41,123 bases of DNA, from contig JAPLHQ010000062.1 of NCBI GenBank assembly GCA_026389555.1, positions 1 to 41,123 of the forward strand, read 5' to 3'. A program made the translations under genes and the position numbers. The stretch's first letter is position 1. Each line of letters begins with the position of its first letter. This DNA comes from Chloroflexota bacterium. Its GTDB lineage: Bacteria; Chloroflexota; Limnocylindria; Limnocylindrales; Limnocylindraceae. This document shows, piece after piece, positions 1 to 8,877 of this stretch. The notes below the pieces were generated by a model that saw nothing but the letters and a program-made list of their open reading frames with translations, did no database searches and had not been told where the DNA came from.

Positions 1-9
1 ATCACGCTG

Positions 10-351
10 ATGAGTGGCGGCTTCACCGCAGCGGAGAGCACCGCAGCGAGTGGCACGCTGATCGATGCGCAGATCGTAGAGGTCTACGTCTTCTTGCTCG
101 CTGCGTTCACCGGATTCCAGATCATCACCAAGGTGCCGCCGCTCCTGCACACGCCACTGATGGCGGCCACCAACGCCATCTCCGCGATCAGCTTGGTGGC
201 GAGCATCGTCATTGCTGGATCTGAGCGACCGCTCTACATCAACATCATGGGGGCAATCGCCGTAGCCGCAGCTACCGTCAACGTGGTCGGCGGATTCGTT
301 ATTACCGACCGCATGCTGAAGATGTTCAAGAAGACGGAGGCGCCAAAGTGA
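10..351 (+). CDS. pntAB: NAD(P) transhydrogenase alpha subunit, membrane part (PntA part 2 / PntAB-like)
   Basis: 113 aa hydrophobic protein with the PntA C-terminal pattern (VFLLAAFTGFQIITKVPPLLHTPLMAATNAISAI), overlapping pntB by 4 nt (GTGA). Confidence 0.93.
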   Translation: MSGGFTAAESTAASGTLIDAQIVEVYVFLLAAFTGFQIITKVPPLLHTPLMAATNAISAISLVASIVIAGSERPLYINIMGAIAVAAATVNVVGGFVITDRMLKMFKKTEAPK

Positions 352-1775
352 ACCCGCAGATCGGCGCGCTCTTCGTTCAGGTTGCCTACATCGCCGCATC
401 GGCGGCGTTCATCCTTGGTCTGCGCGGACTAACCAAGCCAGACACCGCGCGTCGCGGCATGCAGCTCGCCGCGGCGGGCATGCTCCTCGCCATCATCGGC
501 ACGCTGCTGAACCACGAGATCATCACCTACGAGTTCATCATCATCGGACTTGTTGTTGGCTCAGCGATCGGCCTCCCAATGGGCCTACTCGTCCCAATGA
601 CCGCCATGCCGCAACGCATCGCCGTCAGCCACATGTTCGGCGCACTCGCCGTCACCCTCGTTGGCATCGCCGAGTTCCTGCACTACCGCGATCTCCCTGG
701 TGGACCGGGGGTGGTGAAGATGGTGGCGCTCGGCTTTGAAACGATCTTCGGTGCACTCACCATCACGGGATCCTTCATGGCGTTCGGGAAGCTGCAGGGG
801 ATCATTTCAGGGAAGCCGATCACCTTCCCGGGCCAGAAGATCATCAATGCGGCGATCTTTGTTGGCGCGATCGGACTCTGGATCTTCTTGATCGCCACGC
901 AGTCTGGCGGCCCTGGCGCAGGTGCCGATAACGGGGTCCTCCTCTTCGGGCTTATGACCCTCCTCGCCCTCGTGATCGGCGTCACACTCGTGCTGCCGAT
1001 CGGCGGCGCAGACATGCCGGTCGTGGTCTCCCTCCTCAACTCGTATGCGGGACTTGCGGCGAGCGCCACCGGCTTTGCGATCGGCAACAACATCCTCATC
1101 GTCGCAGGCGCGCTGGACGGCGCGAGCGGCTTCATCCTCTCGATCCTCATGTCAAAGGCGATGAATCGCAGCTTCGCCAACGTCCTCTTCGGCGCCTTTG
1201 GCGGCGAGAAGGCGGCCGCCTCCGTGAAGAGCGCCGAGGGTCTCACCACACGCAGCATCAGCGCCGAAGATGCCGCAATGCGGATCGGCTACGCGCGCAA
1301 CGTGATCGTCATTCCTGGATACGGTATGGCGGTTGCGCAGGCGCAACATGCGGTACGCGAGCTTGCTGAACTGATTGAGAAGCGCGGCGGTCGTGTGCGA
1401 TTCGCCATTCACCCGGTTGCTGGTCGCATGCCAGGACACATGAATGTGCTCTTAGCCGAAGCGAACGTTCCGTACGATCACCTCTTCGACCTTGAAGAGA
1501 TCAACGAAGAGTTCCGCTCCTGCGACGTTGCACTCGTCATTGGCGCGAATGACGTCACAAACCCCGCCGCAAAGAGCGACCCTGCCTCACCGATCTACGG
1601 CATGCCAATCCTCAACGTGCAGGATGCGGAGCAGGTGATCGTGGTGAAGCGCGGCATGGCCACCGGCTTCGCCGGCATTGAGAACGAGCTCTTCTACCTT
1701 GAGAAGACCTCCATGCTCTTCGGCGACGCGAAGGGTGTCCTCTCGCAGGTGGTCTCCGAGATCAAGGGGCTCTAG
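348..1775 (+). CDS. pntB: NAD(P)(+) transhydrogenase beta subunit
   Basis: 475 aa; N-terminal multi-TM region and C-terminal NADP-binding domain (VIPGYGMAVAQAQHAVRELAE, RFAIHPVAGRMPGHMNVLLAEANVPYD, VLNVQDAEQVIVVKRGMATGFAGIEN). Confidence 0.97.
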   Translation: MNPQIGALFVQVAYIAASAAFILGLRGLTKPDTARRGMQLAAAGMLLAIIGTLLNHEIITYEFIIIGLVVGSAIGLPMGLLVPMTAMPQRIAVSHMFGALAVTLVGIAEFLHYRDLPGGPGVVKMVALGFETIFGALTITGSFMAFGKLQGIISGKPITFPGQKIINAAIFVGAIGLWIFLIATQSGGPGAGADNGVLLFGLMTLLALVIGVTLVLPIGGADMPVVVSLLNSYAGLAASATGFAIGNNILIVAGALDGASGFILSILMSKAMNRSFANVLFGAFGGEKAAASVKSAEGLTTRSISAEDAAMRIGYARNVIVIPGYGMAVAQAQHAVRELAELIEKRGGRVRFAIHPVAGRMPGHMNVLLAEANVPYDHLFDLEEINEEFRSCDVALVIGANDVTNPAAKSDPASPIYGMPILNVQDAEQVIVVKRGMATGFAGIENELFYLEKTSMLFGDAKGVLSQVVSEIKGL

Positions 1776-2464
1776 TGAACCCTGTCGCACGGGTGGTCTC
1801 CACCGTTGCGCTCGCAGCAACCGCCTTCTTCACGCTTACCGCCTTCCAAACACTCCCAGCAGATGCACAACTCGCCATTCACTGGAACGTTGACGGCATC
1901 GCTGACGGCTTTGCCGGACGCGAGGCGCTCCTCCTCCTCCCAGCCATCTTTGGTCTCACGGCACTGTTGACTGCGCTCGCGATCCGCTTTGATCCGAAGC
2001 GCGACAACATCGTGCGCAGCGCCGAAGCGCTCGGCTACGTTGCGATGGGGCTCGTCCTGCTCTTTGCTGTCACGCAGTCGGCGATCATTAACTCAGGCTA
2101 CGGCGAAGCGGCGCGACTCGATCACGCCGTACCCGTTGTTCTCGGTGCACTCTTCGTGTTGCTCGGGTACGCGGCGCCGCAGATCAAACAGAACTACACG
2201 ATTGGCGTGCGCCTTCCGTGGACGCTGGAGAGCGTTGGAGCGTGGGATGCGGCGCACATCACCGTTGGACGCGCGTGGATCGTGACCGGCACAGTGACGG
2301 CGCTACTCGGCCTGATTCCTACAGAAATCGTTGATCTTGGTGCTGCGCCACTCCTCGTCTTCTTCTCCGGCCTTGCCGCCTCACTTGTTGCAACCACGTA
2401 CGTTGCTTACAGCACCTTCAGCGCAGGGAAGCGACCAGGGAAGCGACCGCGGCGGAAGCGGTGA
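1775..2464 (+). CDS. SdpI family / DUF1648-type membrane protein
   Basis: DUF1648-like N-terminus (ALAIHWNVDGIADGFAGRE) and SdpI-like segment (IKQNYTIGVRLPWTLESVGAWDAAHITVGRAW). GTG start shares one base with the pntB stop (TAGTG). Confidence 0.85.
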   Translation: MNPVARVVSTVALAATAFFTLTAFQTLPADAQLAIHWNVDGIADGFAGREALLLLPAIFGLTALLTALAIRFDPKRDNIVRSAEALGYVAMGLVLLFAVTQSAIINSGYGEAARLDHAVPVVLGALFVLLGYAAPQIKQNYTIGVRLPWTLESVGAWDAAHITVGRAWIVTGTVTALLGLIPTEIVDLGAAPLLVFFSGLAASLVATTYVAYSTFSAGKRPGKRPRRKR

Positions 2465-3255
2465 TCGGCGCGTCAGAGCTCGCCGCTGCACAGGGCGCCT
2501 ACACCTTTATGGCCGGCGCCCTCATCACGCTCGTTGTGGGTGGCGTCATCATCGCGCGTAGGCTCGGCGGCGGACTCGCACCGTGGGCGTGGGGCGGAGT
2601 CGCATTCGTCTTGAGTCAGGCGGCGCGCCTTCCAGCACTCACGCTGATCAGCGCGCTGGTCATTGGAAGTGCAGCGCCAGAGAGTGGCAGCGCCACATGG
2701 GTGCTCTCCGTGGTTGTTGCTTCACTCACCGCTGGCATCTTTGAAGAGGGGAGTCGCGCACTAATCCTCTCGACCGCCGCAAAGCGCGTGCGCAGCGAAG
2801 GTTCAGGGATCGCCTTTGGACTCGGCCACGCTGGGATTGAGGCGCTGATCTTCACCCTGCTGCCGTCACTCGCGGCGATCGCGCTACTCAGCGGCGCCGC
2901 AGACGGGAGCATCTACGCGAACCTGCCGGCCGACTCCAGCGAGTCGCTCAACACCGCCGTCACCTTCCTCTCCGGACAGAGTTTCGCCGTCGCCACCCTC
3001 TCCATCACGGAGCGCATCTTCGCCACGGTGCTGCACATCACGCTGACGCTCTTCGTCCTTCGCGCCGTGCAGCAGGGGGGCGGAAGGCGCGAACTTGCGC
3101 GGCGACTCGTCCTGCCGATCGCCCTCCACACGGTTGCCAACCTCAGCACCGTGCTCCTCCTCCCGGTCATCGGGATCCTTGGTGCCGAGGCCCTCTTCGC
3201 CGCCGTGACGCTCGGCGTGGTCGCCTATTACCGCCGCACCCGCCCTAGGGAGTAG
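2461..3255 (+). CDS. YhfC-like intramembrane glutamic-type endopeptidase family protein
   Basis: Multi-TM protein with EEGSRALIL and GLGHAGIEALIF motifs and HTVANL near the C-terminus; start overlaps the SdpI-like stop (GTGA). Confidence 0.75.
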   Translation: MIGASELAAAQGAYTFMAGALITLVVGGVIIARRLGGGLAPWAWGGVAFVLSQAARLPALTLISALVIGSAAPESGSATWVLSVVVASLTAGIFEEGSRALILSTAAKRVRSEGSGIAFGLGHAGIEALIFTLLPSLAAIALLSGAADGSIYANLPADSSESLNTAVTFLSGQSFAVATLSITERIFATVLHITLTLFVLRAVQQGGGRRELARRLVLPIALHTVANLSTVLLLPVIGILGAEALFAAVTLGVVAYYRRTRPRE

Positions 3256-3275
3256 CCCTACGGAGTAGCCCTACG
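3250..3275. repeat. Perfect 13-bp tandem duplication GAGTAGCCCTACG x2 at convergent gene junction
   Basis: 3250-3262 and 3263-3275 identical; followed by hairpin CCCTACG-G-CGTAGGG (3269-3283). Confidence 0.85.
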
Positions 3276-4299
3276 GCGTAGGGGTTGGCGTCGGCTCTGG
3301 GCTTGGGCTCACCACCGGTTCGCAGGCATCGCCGATTCCGTTCGCATCGCTATCGAGCTGATCAGGATTGAAGACGTCAGGACAGTTGTCCACCTCGTCC
3401 AACACTCCGTCGCCATCTGCGTCGCCATCAACCGGGTAGCCCTCTGGAACCTGCAGCGCACCGCAGTTCTCGCCGATCACGCGCTCGCCGCCGTATTGCC
3501 TATTCCAGAGGAAGATGCGCGGCACCTGCTCGCTGCAGACGATCTCATACGCAAGGTTGAGCCCCACGTAGCGCCAGTGCCACGGCTCACTCCCGTAACA
3601 GCTCAGCGCCACGCGCTTCGCTCCAGCTGGGTACGAACGGACGAATCCAAACTTGTACGCGTTCTCCGTGAGCCAGATTGCAGTGGGCGACGTAGCAAAT
3701 GAGGCGCTCCCCCACGGCGCACCAGCACCAAGGGTCCCAAGATCTACCGCCGTCCCAAGTTGGTGTTCTGAGTGTCCAGGAATCGCACTGTACTTTCTCG
3801 CGAGCTGCAGTCCAGACTGCGCCACCCAGTAGGCAAACGTTGTCTTCTGCGTCTGGTAGGAGCGATATGCGGAGATGATGCGCAGCTGAACCTCCGCCTC
3901 ACGCGCAGCAAGGAACATGCTGCGTAGCGCTGTCGCAGCGCTACGACGCAGCAGGAAGACGCCCTTCGTTGGTGAGGCAACCGCCTGCGTCGTGATCCAG
4001 GTCAGCGTTGTCGGAACATAGTTGGACGGGAGTCGGTGCATCGGATCGAGTACCGATGTTGCCCACTGCTTGCGCAGCCGTTCCTTGGTGAGCTGCTCGC
4101 CATCAATGGAAACTGTCGTTGCGTTGAAGGTCACCTTGCGCGCCAAGAGGGTTGCGCAGCTTGGGATCTCTGGGATCGCGTTGTCGGCCGCCGCAACAGG
4201 GAGAGGCGAGGCGCCGCTCACAGCAAGACCCCCAGCAGCAAGGAGCAGGGCGAGCGCAAGTGAGCGGAGACGAGTCTGCAGGGGCAGCGTCTGATTCAT
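3271..4299 (-). CDS. Secreted VanY-like D-alanyl-D-alanine carboxypeptidase with C-terminal thrombospondin type 3 repeat and Pro/Thr tail
   Basis: Start set at MNQTLPLQTRLRSLALALLLAAGG (signal peptide). SAYRSYQTQ...PGHSEHQLGTAVDLG...EPWHWRYVG is the VanY zinc-peptidase pattern; tail has DGDADGDGVLDEVDNCPDVFNPDQLDSDANGIGDACEP. Confidence 0.88.
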   Translation of the reverse strand: MNQTLPLQTRLRSLALALLLAAGGLAVSGASPLPVAAADNAIPEIPSCATLLARKVTFNATTVSIDGEQLTKERLRKQWATSVLDPMHRLPSNYVPTTLTWITTQAVASPTKGVFLLRRSAATALRSMFLAAREAEVQLRIISAYRSYQTQKTTFAYWVAQSGLQLARKYSAIPGHSEHQLGTAVDLGTLGAGAPWGSASFATSPTAIWLTENAYKFGFVRSYPAGAKRVALSCYGSEPWHWRYVGLNLAYEIVCSEQVPRIFLWNRQYGGERVIGENCGALQVPEGYPVDGDADGDGVLDEVDNCPDVFNPDQLDSDANGIGDACEPVVSPSPEPTPTPTP

Positions 4300-4355
4300 G
4301 GGGTGAGTTTGGCGCATCGGATCAGGCGGCGAGACGCTAACCGTAACGTCGAGCG

Positions 4356-5303
4356 TTACGAACGCTTTGCGTGTCGGCGTGAGTGCAAGAGCGAGGCGAC
4401 GATGGAGATGGTCAGGATGGAGATCACGATGACAAGGCTCACGAGCGGTGGAACCTTCCAGTCGTGATTGATCGCTGGAAGGATCATCTTGACGCCGATC
4501 CACATCAAGACAAACGCCAAGCCTGAGCCAAGGTAGTGGAACTGATCTCGCGCGTTTGCCAGTAAGAAGTACATGTTTCGAAGACCGAGGATCGCAAACG
4601 CGTTTGAGGTGAAGACGATGAATGGATCAAGCGTGATGCCGAAGATGGCGGGGATGCTGTCCACCGCAAAGATGAGGTCAATGATGCCGATGACGACAAT
4701 GGTGAGAAAGATTGGCGTGAACTTCTTGACACCGTTGACGGTGACACGGAAGCGCTCCTCGTTGTAGTCCTCAGTGACGTGGATGAAGCGCTTGGCAAAC
4801 TTCACCGCCGAAGGCTCCCCTTCACCCGCATGGCCCCCAGATCGCAACATGGCGACACCGGTCCAGAGCAGGAAGGCGCCAAAGACCCAGATGATCCATT
4901 CGAACTGCGCGATCAGCGATGCGCCGATCAAGATCATGATGCCGCGGAGTACGAGCGCAATCATGATCCCCCACATCAGTGCGAGCTGTTGCAGCTTCTT
5001 CGGAGTCTTTAGTGAGGCGAAGATGATGGTGAAGACGAAGATGTTGTCTACCGAGAGCGACTTCTCTACGAGATAGCCAACGAAGTACTCGGTGGTCTTG
5101 GTCCCGTTGCCCCAATAGAGCTGCATGCCGATGCCGAAGAGGATGGCGAGGACAATCCAGACGAGTGTCCAGGCGGCCGCCTCCTTGACCGGGACCACAT
5201 GTGTCCCCTTGCGGCGAAGGAGGCCAAAGTCAATGGCGAGGGCGCCAATGATGAAGATGCCGAAGCCGAGACCAACTGGAGTGAAGAGTTCGTTCCCGCC
5301 CAC
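4356..5303 (-). CDS. TerC family integral membrane protein
   Basis: 315 aa; TerC hallmarks EKSLSVDNIFVFTIIF, DLIFAVDSIPAIFGIT and GLRNMYFLL; SD-like AGGAGGGG before the GTG start. Confidence 0.94.
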   Translation of the reverse strand: MGGNELFTPVGLGFGIFIIGALAIDFGLLRRKGTHVVPVKEAAAWTLVWIVLAILFGIGMQLYWGNGTKTTEYFVGYLVEKSLSVDNIFVFTIIFASLKTPKKLQQLALMWGIMIALVLRGIMILIGASLIAQFEWIIWVFGAFLLWTGVAMLRSGGHAGEGEPSAVKFAKRFIHVTEDYNEERFRVTVNGVKKFTPIFLTIVVIGIIDLIFAVDSIPAIFGITLDPFIVFTSNAFAILGLRNMYFLLANARDQFHYLGSGLAFVLMWIGVKMILPAINHDWKVPPLVSLVIVISILTISIVASLLHSRRHAKRS

Positions 5304-5380
5304 GCGCCCCTCCTACTTCAACGGCAATACGCCCGTCCTTAGATGGTAGCGGAGGGGGCGTACGGGGGCTGAAGGGAGGC

Positions 5381-5455
5381 TGGAGCCGATGGTGAGGATT
5401 GAACTCACGACCTGCTGTTTACGAAACAGCTGCTCTACCACTGAGCTACATCGGC
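5381..5455 (-). tRNA. tRNA-Thr (anticodon CGT), CCA encoded
   Basis: Reverse complement GCCGATG-TA-GCTC-AGTGGTA-GAGC-A-GCTGT-TTCGTAA-ACAGC-AGGTC-GTGAG-TTCAATC-CTCAC-CATCGGC-T-CCA folds as a cloverleaf; anticodon CGT. Confidence 0.96.
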
Positions 5456-5505
5456 GCCGGAGGGGGATTGTAGCGGAGCGCCGTGTGGCAATGCCGAATC
5501 CACCA

Positions 5506-5548
5506 GGTGTTGTATTCCTACAACACCCGTGCTATTGTACTAATACAA
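5506..5548. promoter_or_regulatory. Two palindromic operator-like sites, TTGTA-N4-TACAA
   Basis: 5506-5527 GGTGTTGTA-TTCC-TACAACACC (9 bp perfect arms) and 5535-5548 TTGTA-CTAA-TACAA; centres 25 bp apart, upstream of the membrane protein/XRE pair. Confidence 0.75.
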
Positions 5549-5582
5549 CAGCCCGCCGGGCTGGGTAGTGCAGGAGAGCATC

Positions 5583-6338
5583 ATGGTTGAGCAGTGGGTT
5601 CCGTTCGCAGTCGTATCGTTCATTGTGCTGTTGAGCTTCCTCACCAATGTGGCGTTCGGATCAAAGGTCGCCGATTGGACTAACAGCGCTCCCGTTGAGA
5701 TCAACAGCCCGTGGAAGCGACCACGCCTTCTTGCCGGCAAGAGCCTCGTGGCGCTCTGGTTCGTCACCGCGCTGCTCTACATCGCGACGCTGCCCGGAGC
5801 AATCGTCGTTGACGGAGTCGTGCTTCAGATCTCGTCGCTTCCGGCACTCCTCCTCTTAGCAGGACTGACGGTCGCGGTGATCACATATAAGCGTTCACTT
5901 GCACAACAGCCAAACGGCGCGCTCGATGAGCGCGAGCGTGGTATTCGCGACACCCTCTATCTCACGTCATATCGGATCGCAGTCAGCATCATTGCTGGGG
6001 TCTTCCTTGCAGGGTTCATGGCGAAGTTCATTGCCGAGCTCGAAGTCAACCTGGATCAAATCCCAACCGATACCGCCCTTGGGATCGCGATCACAGCCGC
6101 CATGTTCCTCTGGGTGTTGCCGAGCCTGGTGCACGCATGGACCGATCCCATCCCTGACGAGGTGAGTGATGAAGTTCGCGATGGCTGGAAGACGGCGAAG
6201 CGAGAGATCAAGAGGGAGATCGCCGAGATCCGTAAGGATCTGCCTAAGAGCGAGAAGGTCGCACTGGCCGAGCTGCGCAAGGCAGATCGCAAGCTAGGCC
6301 GAACCCGCACCAAAAAGAAGACGGGGAAGCGTTCATGA
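5583..6338 (+). CDS. Multi-TM membrane protein with charged C-terminal tail, partner of downstream XRE regulator
   Basis: ATG at 5583 has AGGAG 6 nt upstream. Several hydrophobic segments, LDERERGIRDTLYLTSYRIA, then a Lys/Arg/Glu-rich tail. Overlaps next ORF by ATGA. Confidence 0.8.
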   Translation: MVEQWVPFAVVSFIVLLSFLTNVAFGSKVADWTNSAPVEINSPWKRPRLLAGKSLVALWFVTALLYIATLPGAIVVDGVVLQISSLPALLLLAGLTVAVITYKRSLAQQPNGALDERERGIRDTLYLTSYRIAVSIIAGVFLAGFMAKFIAELEVNLDQIPTDTALGIAITAAMFLWVLPSLVHAWTDPIPDEVSDEVRDGWKTAKREIKREIAEIRKDLPKSEKVALAELRKADRKLGRTRTKKKTGKRS

Positions 6339-6583
6339 CCGGCCGAAAGTCGAGCGAGGATGCGCCGATCCCTAACCGCATCGCCGAGTTGCGGGAGAAG
6401 GCCAAATTGAGCCGCGTGGAGCTCGCTGAGCGCGTTGGGGTGAACTCGCAAACAATTGGCTATCTGGAGCGGGGCGAGTACAACCCCTCGCTTGCTCTCG
6501 CATTCCGATTCTCTGAGCTCTTTGGTCTACCCGTCGAGAAGATCTTCGTACGGAAACAGAAGAAGCGAGGGAGTAGCGCATAA
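6335..6583 (+). CDS. Small XRE-family HTH transcriptional regulator (YozG-like)
   Basis: 82 aa; IAELREKAKLSRVELAERVGVNSQTIGYLERGEYNPSLALAFRFSELFGLPVEKIF is a typical HTH_3 fold. Confidence 0.94.
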   Translation: MTGRKSSEDAPIPNRIAELREKAKLSRVELAERVGVNSQTIGYLERGEYNPSLALAFRFSELFGLPVEKIFVRKQKKRGSSA

Positions 6584-6633
6584 AGGAGCACGCACAAGAA
6601 CTCCACGGTGAGCCAAAGGCCTTAAAGGTAAAG

Positions 6634-6639
6634 TAGAAT
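6634..6639 (+). promoter_or_regulatory. -10 element (TAGAAT), predicted leaderless transcript
   Basis: TAGAAT-GCACTC-ATG: exactly 6 nt before the start at 6646. Confidence 0.6.
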
Positions 6640-6645
6640 GCACTC

Positions 6646-7263
6646 ATGAGTGACAAGAGAGTTGCTGGGTTAAATCCGCGCGTTGCCCGTGTGGCAGTAT
6701 TGACCGCTGCCGCGTTGGCTGGAGTGATCTTTTATGGGGCATTTGTGGGGCCTCAGAAGACACTTGCCTTTAGTCCAGTCCCTACGGCTGTCACGTCGTC
6801 ACAACTTGCGGCGGCAGACGCTGCATGTAGAGCTCCAGTTGAAGGCTATCCTGACTACCCCGTACCATTTGCTGGGAGCACATTGATTAACCTTGAACTC
6901 TTTGGTAACGGTGGCGTTGCAATCTATTCAAATGGCGTGACTACGGGTGCTTGCATGGTACTTATTGACGGCGAGACCGCAGTCGCAGGAATTCGGGCGG
7001 ATCAAGTCTCATCCAAAGAATTCATAAACACGGGCGGAAGCACAGAATTTGCTGGCCAGAGGGTCAGCATGCTTACTGGCGTGACTCCGGCTGGCGCAGT
7101 TCGCGTTGATGTTGAAGGGATTGATGGAGCCTATGCTACTGTGGTGGACGGGCTCTATGGGCTGTGGCTGCCACAGGAAGTATTCGGTCAAAACCTCGAG
7201 CTCGTGCTCGTGGCGCGAGACGAAAGCGGAAACGAGTTGAAGCGACAGGCAATTTCCTTGTAG
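6646..7263 (+). CDS. Hypothetical membrane-anchored/secreted protein
   Basis: 205 aa with one N-terminal hydrophobic segment (VARVAVLTAAALAGVIFYGAFV) and an extracytoplasmic-looking body; AT-richer than its neighbours. Confidence 0.75.
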   Translation: MSDKRVAGLNPRVARVAVLTAAALAGVIFYGAFVGPQKTLAFSPVPTAVTSSQLAAADAACRAPVEGYPDYPVPFAGSTLINLELFGNGGVAIYSNGVTTGACMVLIDGETAVAGIRADQVSSKEFINTGGSTEFAGQRVSMLTGVTPAGAVRVDVEGIDGAYATVVDGLYGLWLPQEVFGQNLELVLVARDESGNELKRQAISL

Positions 7264-7331
7264 GCAGAACCGAACCGATTGCGCACGGTAGAGAAACCTG
7301 AGCGGCTGCCACTGCGGTAAAGCGAGCGCCA

Positions 7332-7832
7332 ATGCGCAGAAAGCGAGGGGCTATGGCAAAACACATCCCAGTCCGAACCATGGCGAACGTCAAGGAGCCG
7401 CTCGTGCTCTTTTTAATCGGCATGCGCATCAACACGTTCTGGCGCGTGTGGGAGTGGCTCCCGTCGTTCTTGGCGATGGGGCCAATGATCGTCGAGCTTT
7501 ACAAGAACCCCGAGCTCGGTTTCTTGAGCGCGCGCACCGAGATGGCCGGCCGCACCATCACGGTGATCCAGTACTGGAAGTCATTCGAGGCGCTCGAAGC
7601 CTATGCGTCACAAGGCGATCGAAAGCATCGTCCGGCATGGACCGCGTTCTACAAGCGCGCGACCAGCGGTACGGGTGCCGTGGGAATCTTTCATGAGACG
7701 TATGTCGTGCGGCCTGGCGAAGTGGAGTCGCTCTATGCCGACATGCCTAATGATTTTGGGCTTGGCGGCGCCGTGGGGACTGCGCAGGTTGGGGCACGTA
7801 CCGAGAGCGCGCGGCAGCGAAAAGAGAGCTAG
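7332..7832 (+). CDS. DUF4188-like / monooxygenase-type small protein
   Basis: PLVLFLIGMRINTFWRVWEWLPSFLAMGPMIVELYKNPELGFLSARTEMAGRTITVIQYWKSFEALEAYA resembles DUF4188; translation may start at MAKHIP or MANVKE. Confidence 0.82.
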   Translation: MRRKRGAMAKHIPVRTMANVKEPLVLFLIGMRINTFWRVWEWLPSFLAMGPMIVELYKNPELGFLSARTEMAGRTITVIQYWKSFEALEAYASQGDRKHRPAWTAFYKRATSGTGAVGIFHETYVVRPGEVESLYADMPNDFGLGGAVGTAQVGARTESARQRKES

Positions 7833-7835
7833 GCG

Positions 7836-8339
7836 CTACTTCGTACTCTCGTCGTAGAGCGTCCAGACATCAATCGCATCGAGATCAATCGCGGTGATCC
7901 CGTGTGCGGCGAGTGAGCCAGCGATCTGCGCGCGGTGCTCCGTGGCGTGATGAACGGCCTGATTCACGAGCACCCAGCGCGGGAAGCTCATCGGCTCACC
8001 GTTAAACGAGATCCAGTTCAGCGCCTCCTCTCCGGGCAGTTGGGCAGCGCTGCGAAGCTTCGCGTCAGCGGTAGCGAGGGCTGCGCGTAGTTCGCTGAAT
8101 CCGGCGCTGCTCGTTGGAATCTCTCGCTCTGGCGCGCGAGACTCGCCATGCAGTCGCTGCGCGTAGTTCTCTGCGGCGGTCACAAGATGGTGCGCGATCG
8201 CTCCAACGCTCCACTCGCTTCCAGGTGCGGTGTGCTCGAGTGCTGCGTCAGGAAGTTTGGTAAGGCGCTCAAAAAGATCGGCGTTCGCCCATGCCATGTG
8301 CTGGAGCAACCGATCGAGCGTCTCGTTGCGTGCGGTCAC
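7836..8339 (-). CDS. DinB family protein
   Basis: Four-helix pattern with spaced His residues (WSVGAIAHHLVTAAENYAQRL, QAVHHATEHRAQIAGSLAAHGI). Confidence 0.86.
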   Translation of the reverse strand: MTARNETLDRLLQHMAWANADLFERLTKLPDAALEHTAPGSEWSVGAIAHHLVTAAENYAQRLHGESRAPEREIPTSSAGFSELRAALATADAKLRSAAQLPGEEALNWISFNGEPMSFPRWVLVNQAVHHATEHRAQIAGSLAAHGITAIDLDAIDVWTLYDESTK

Positions 8340-8848
8340 GTGAAAGAGACCTCTGCTGTTGTGGCGAGCGGCACGAGTGCGCCGAGCGCCTCGTTCTGCG
8401 CCTGGATGATCGCCGCAGCTGGCTCCTCGGTAAACGAGAAGGTGCTGTGCGCGTCAGAGATGAGCGTGACGTTGAAGCCTTCTGCGACGGCGCGGCGCGT
8501 GGTGGCGTCAATGCAGTAGTTCGATTGCATCCCTGCAATCACGAGATCCGTGACGCCCGCGGCGTGCAGATCTTCCAGTAGGCCGGTTTTGTAAAACGAG
8601 TCAGTGGTCGTCTTTCGGTAGACCTTCTCGCTCCCTGCCGGGAGCAGCTCTGGGTGGAGCGCCCAGCCGGGCGTGCCAGGGAGATCGGGGTCAGCCTCGC
8701 CACCATCATTCTGAATAAAGGCAACTGGCACGTTCGCGGCGCGTGCGCGCGCAACGAGGCTCTTTAATCGCGTAAGGATTTCGGGGCCGTCATGCACCGC
8801 CATCGGCGGCTCGAATTGGTTCACCTGGGCATCAACGATGAGCAACAT
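8336..8848 (-). CDS. Isochorismatase-family cysteine hydrolase
   Basis: LLIVDAQVNQF, a Lys-containing KVYRKTTTDSFYKTGL segment and VIAGMQSNYCIDATTRRAVAEGFNVTLISDAHST (catalytic Cys). Confidence 0.93.
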   Translation of the reverse strand: MLLIVDAQVNQFEPPMAVHDGPEILTRLKSLVARARAANVPVAFIQNDGGEADPDLPGTPGWALHPELLPAGSEKVYRKTTTDSFYKTGLLEDLHAAGVTDLVIAGMQSNYCIDATTRRAVAEGFNVTLISDAHSTFSFTEEPAAAIIQAQNEALGALVPLATTAEVSFT

Positions 8849-8854
8849 GCTGGC

Positions 8855-8860
8855 AGACTA
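8855..8860 (-). promoter_or_regulatory. -10 element (TAGTCT), predicted leaderless transcript
   Basis: Minus strand TAGTCT-GCCAGC-ATG, 6 nt before the start at 8848. Confidence 0.5.
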
Positions 8861-8877
8861 GCAAATCAGAATGAGCG

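Noticed and set aside
683-1258. 191-aa minus ORF
   Set aside because: Antisense shadow of pntB; low-complexity Pro/Ala/Arg composition and no family motif.
5304-5380. Possible riboswitch upstream of TerC
   Set aside because: 77 bp spacer between the tRNA and terC lacks the conserved yybP-ykoY arrangement I would expect.
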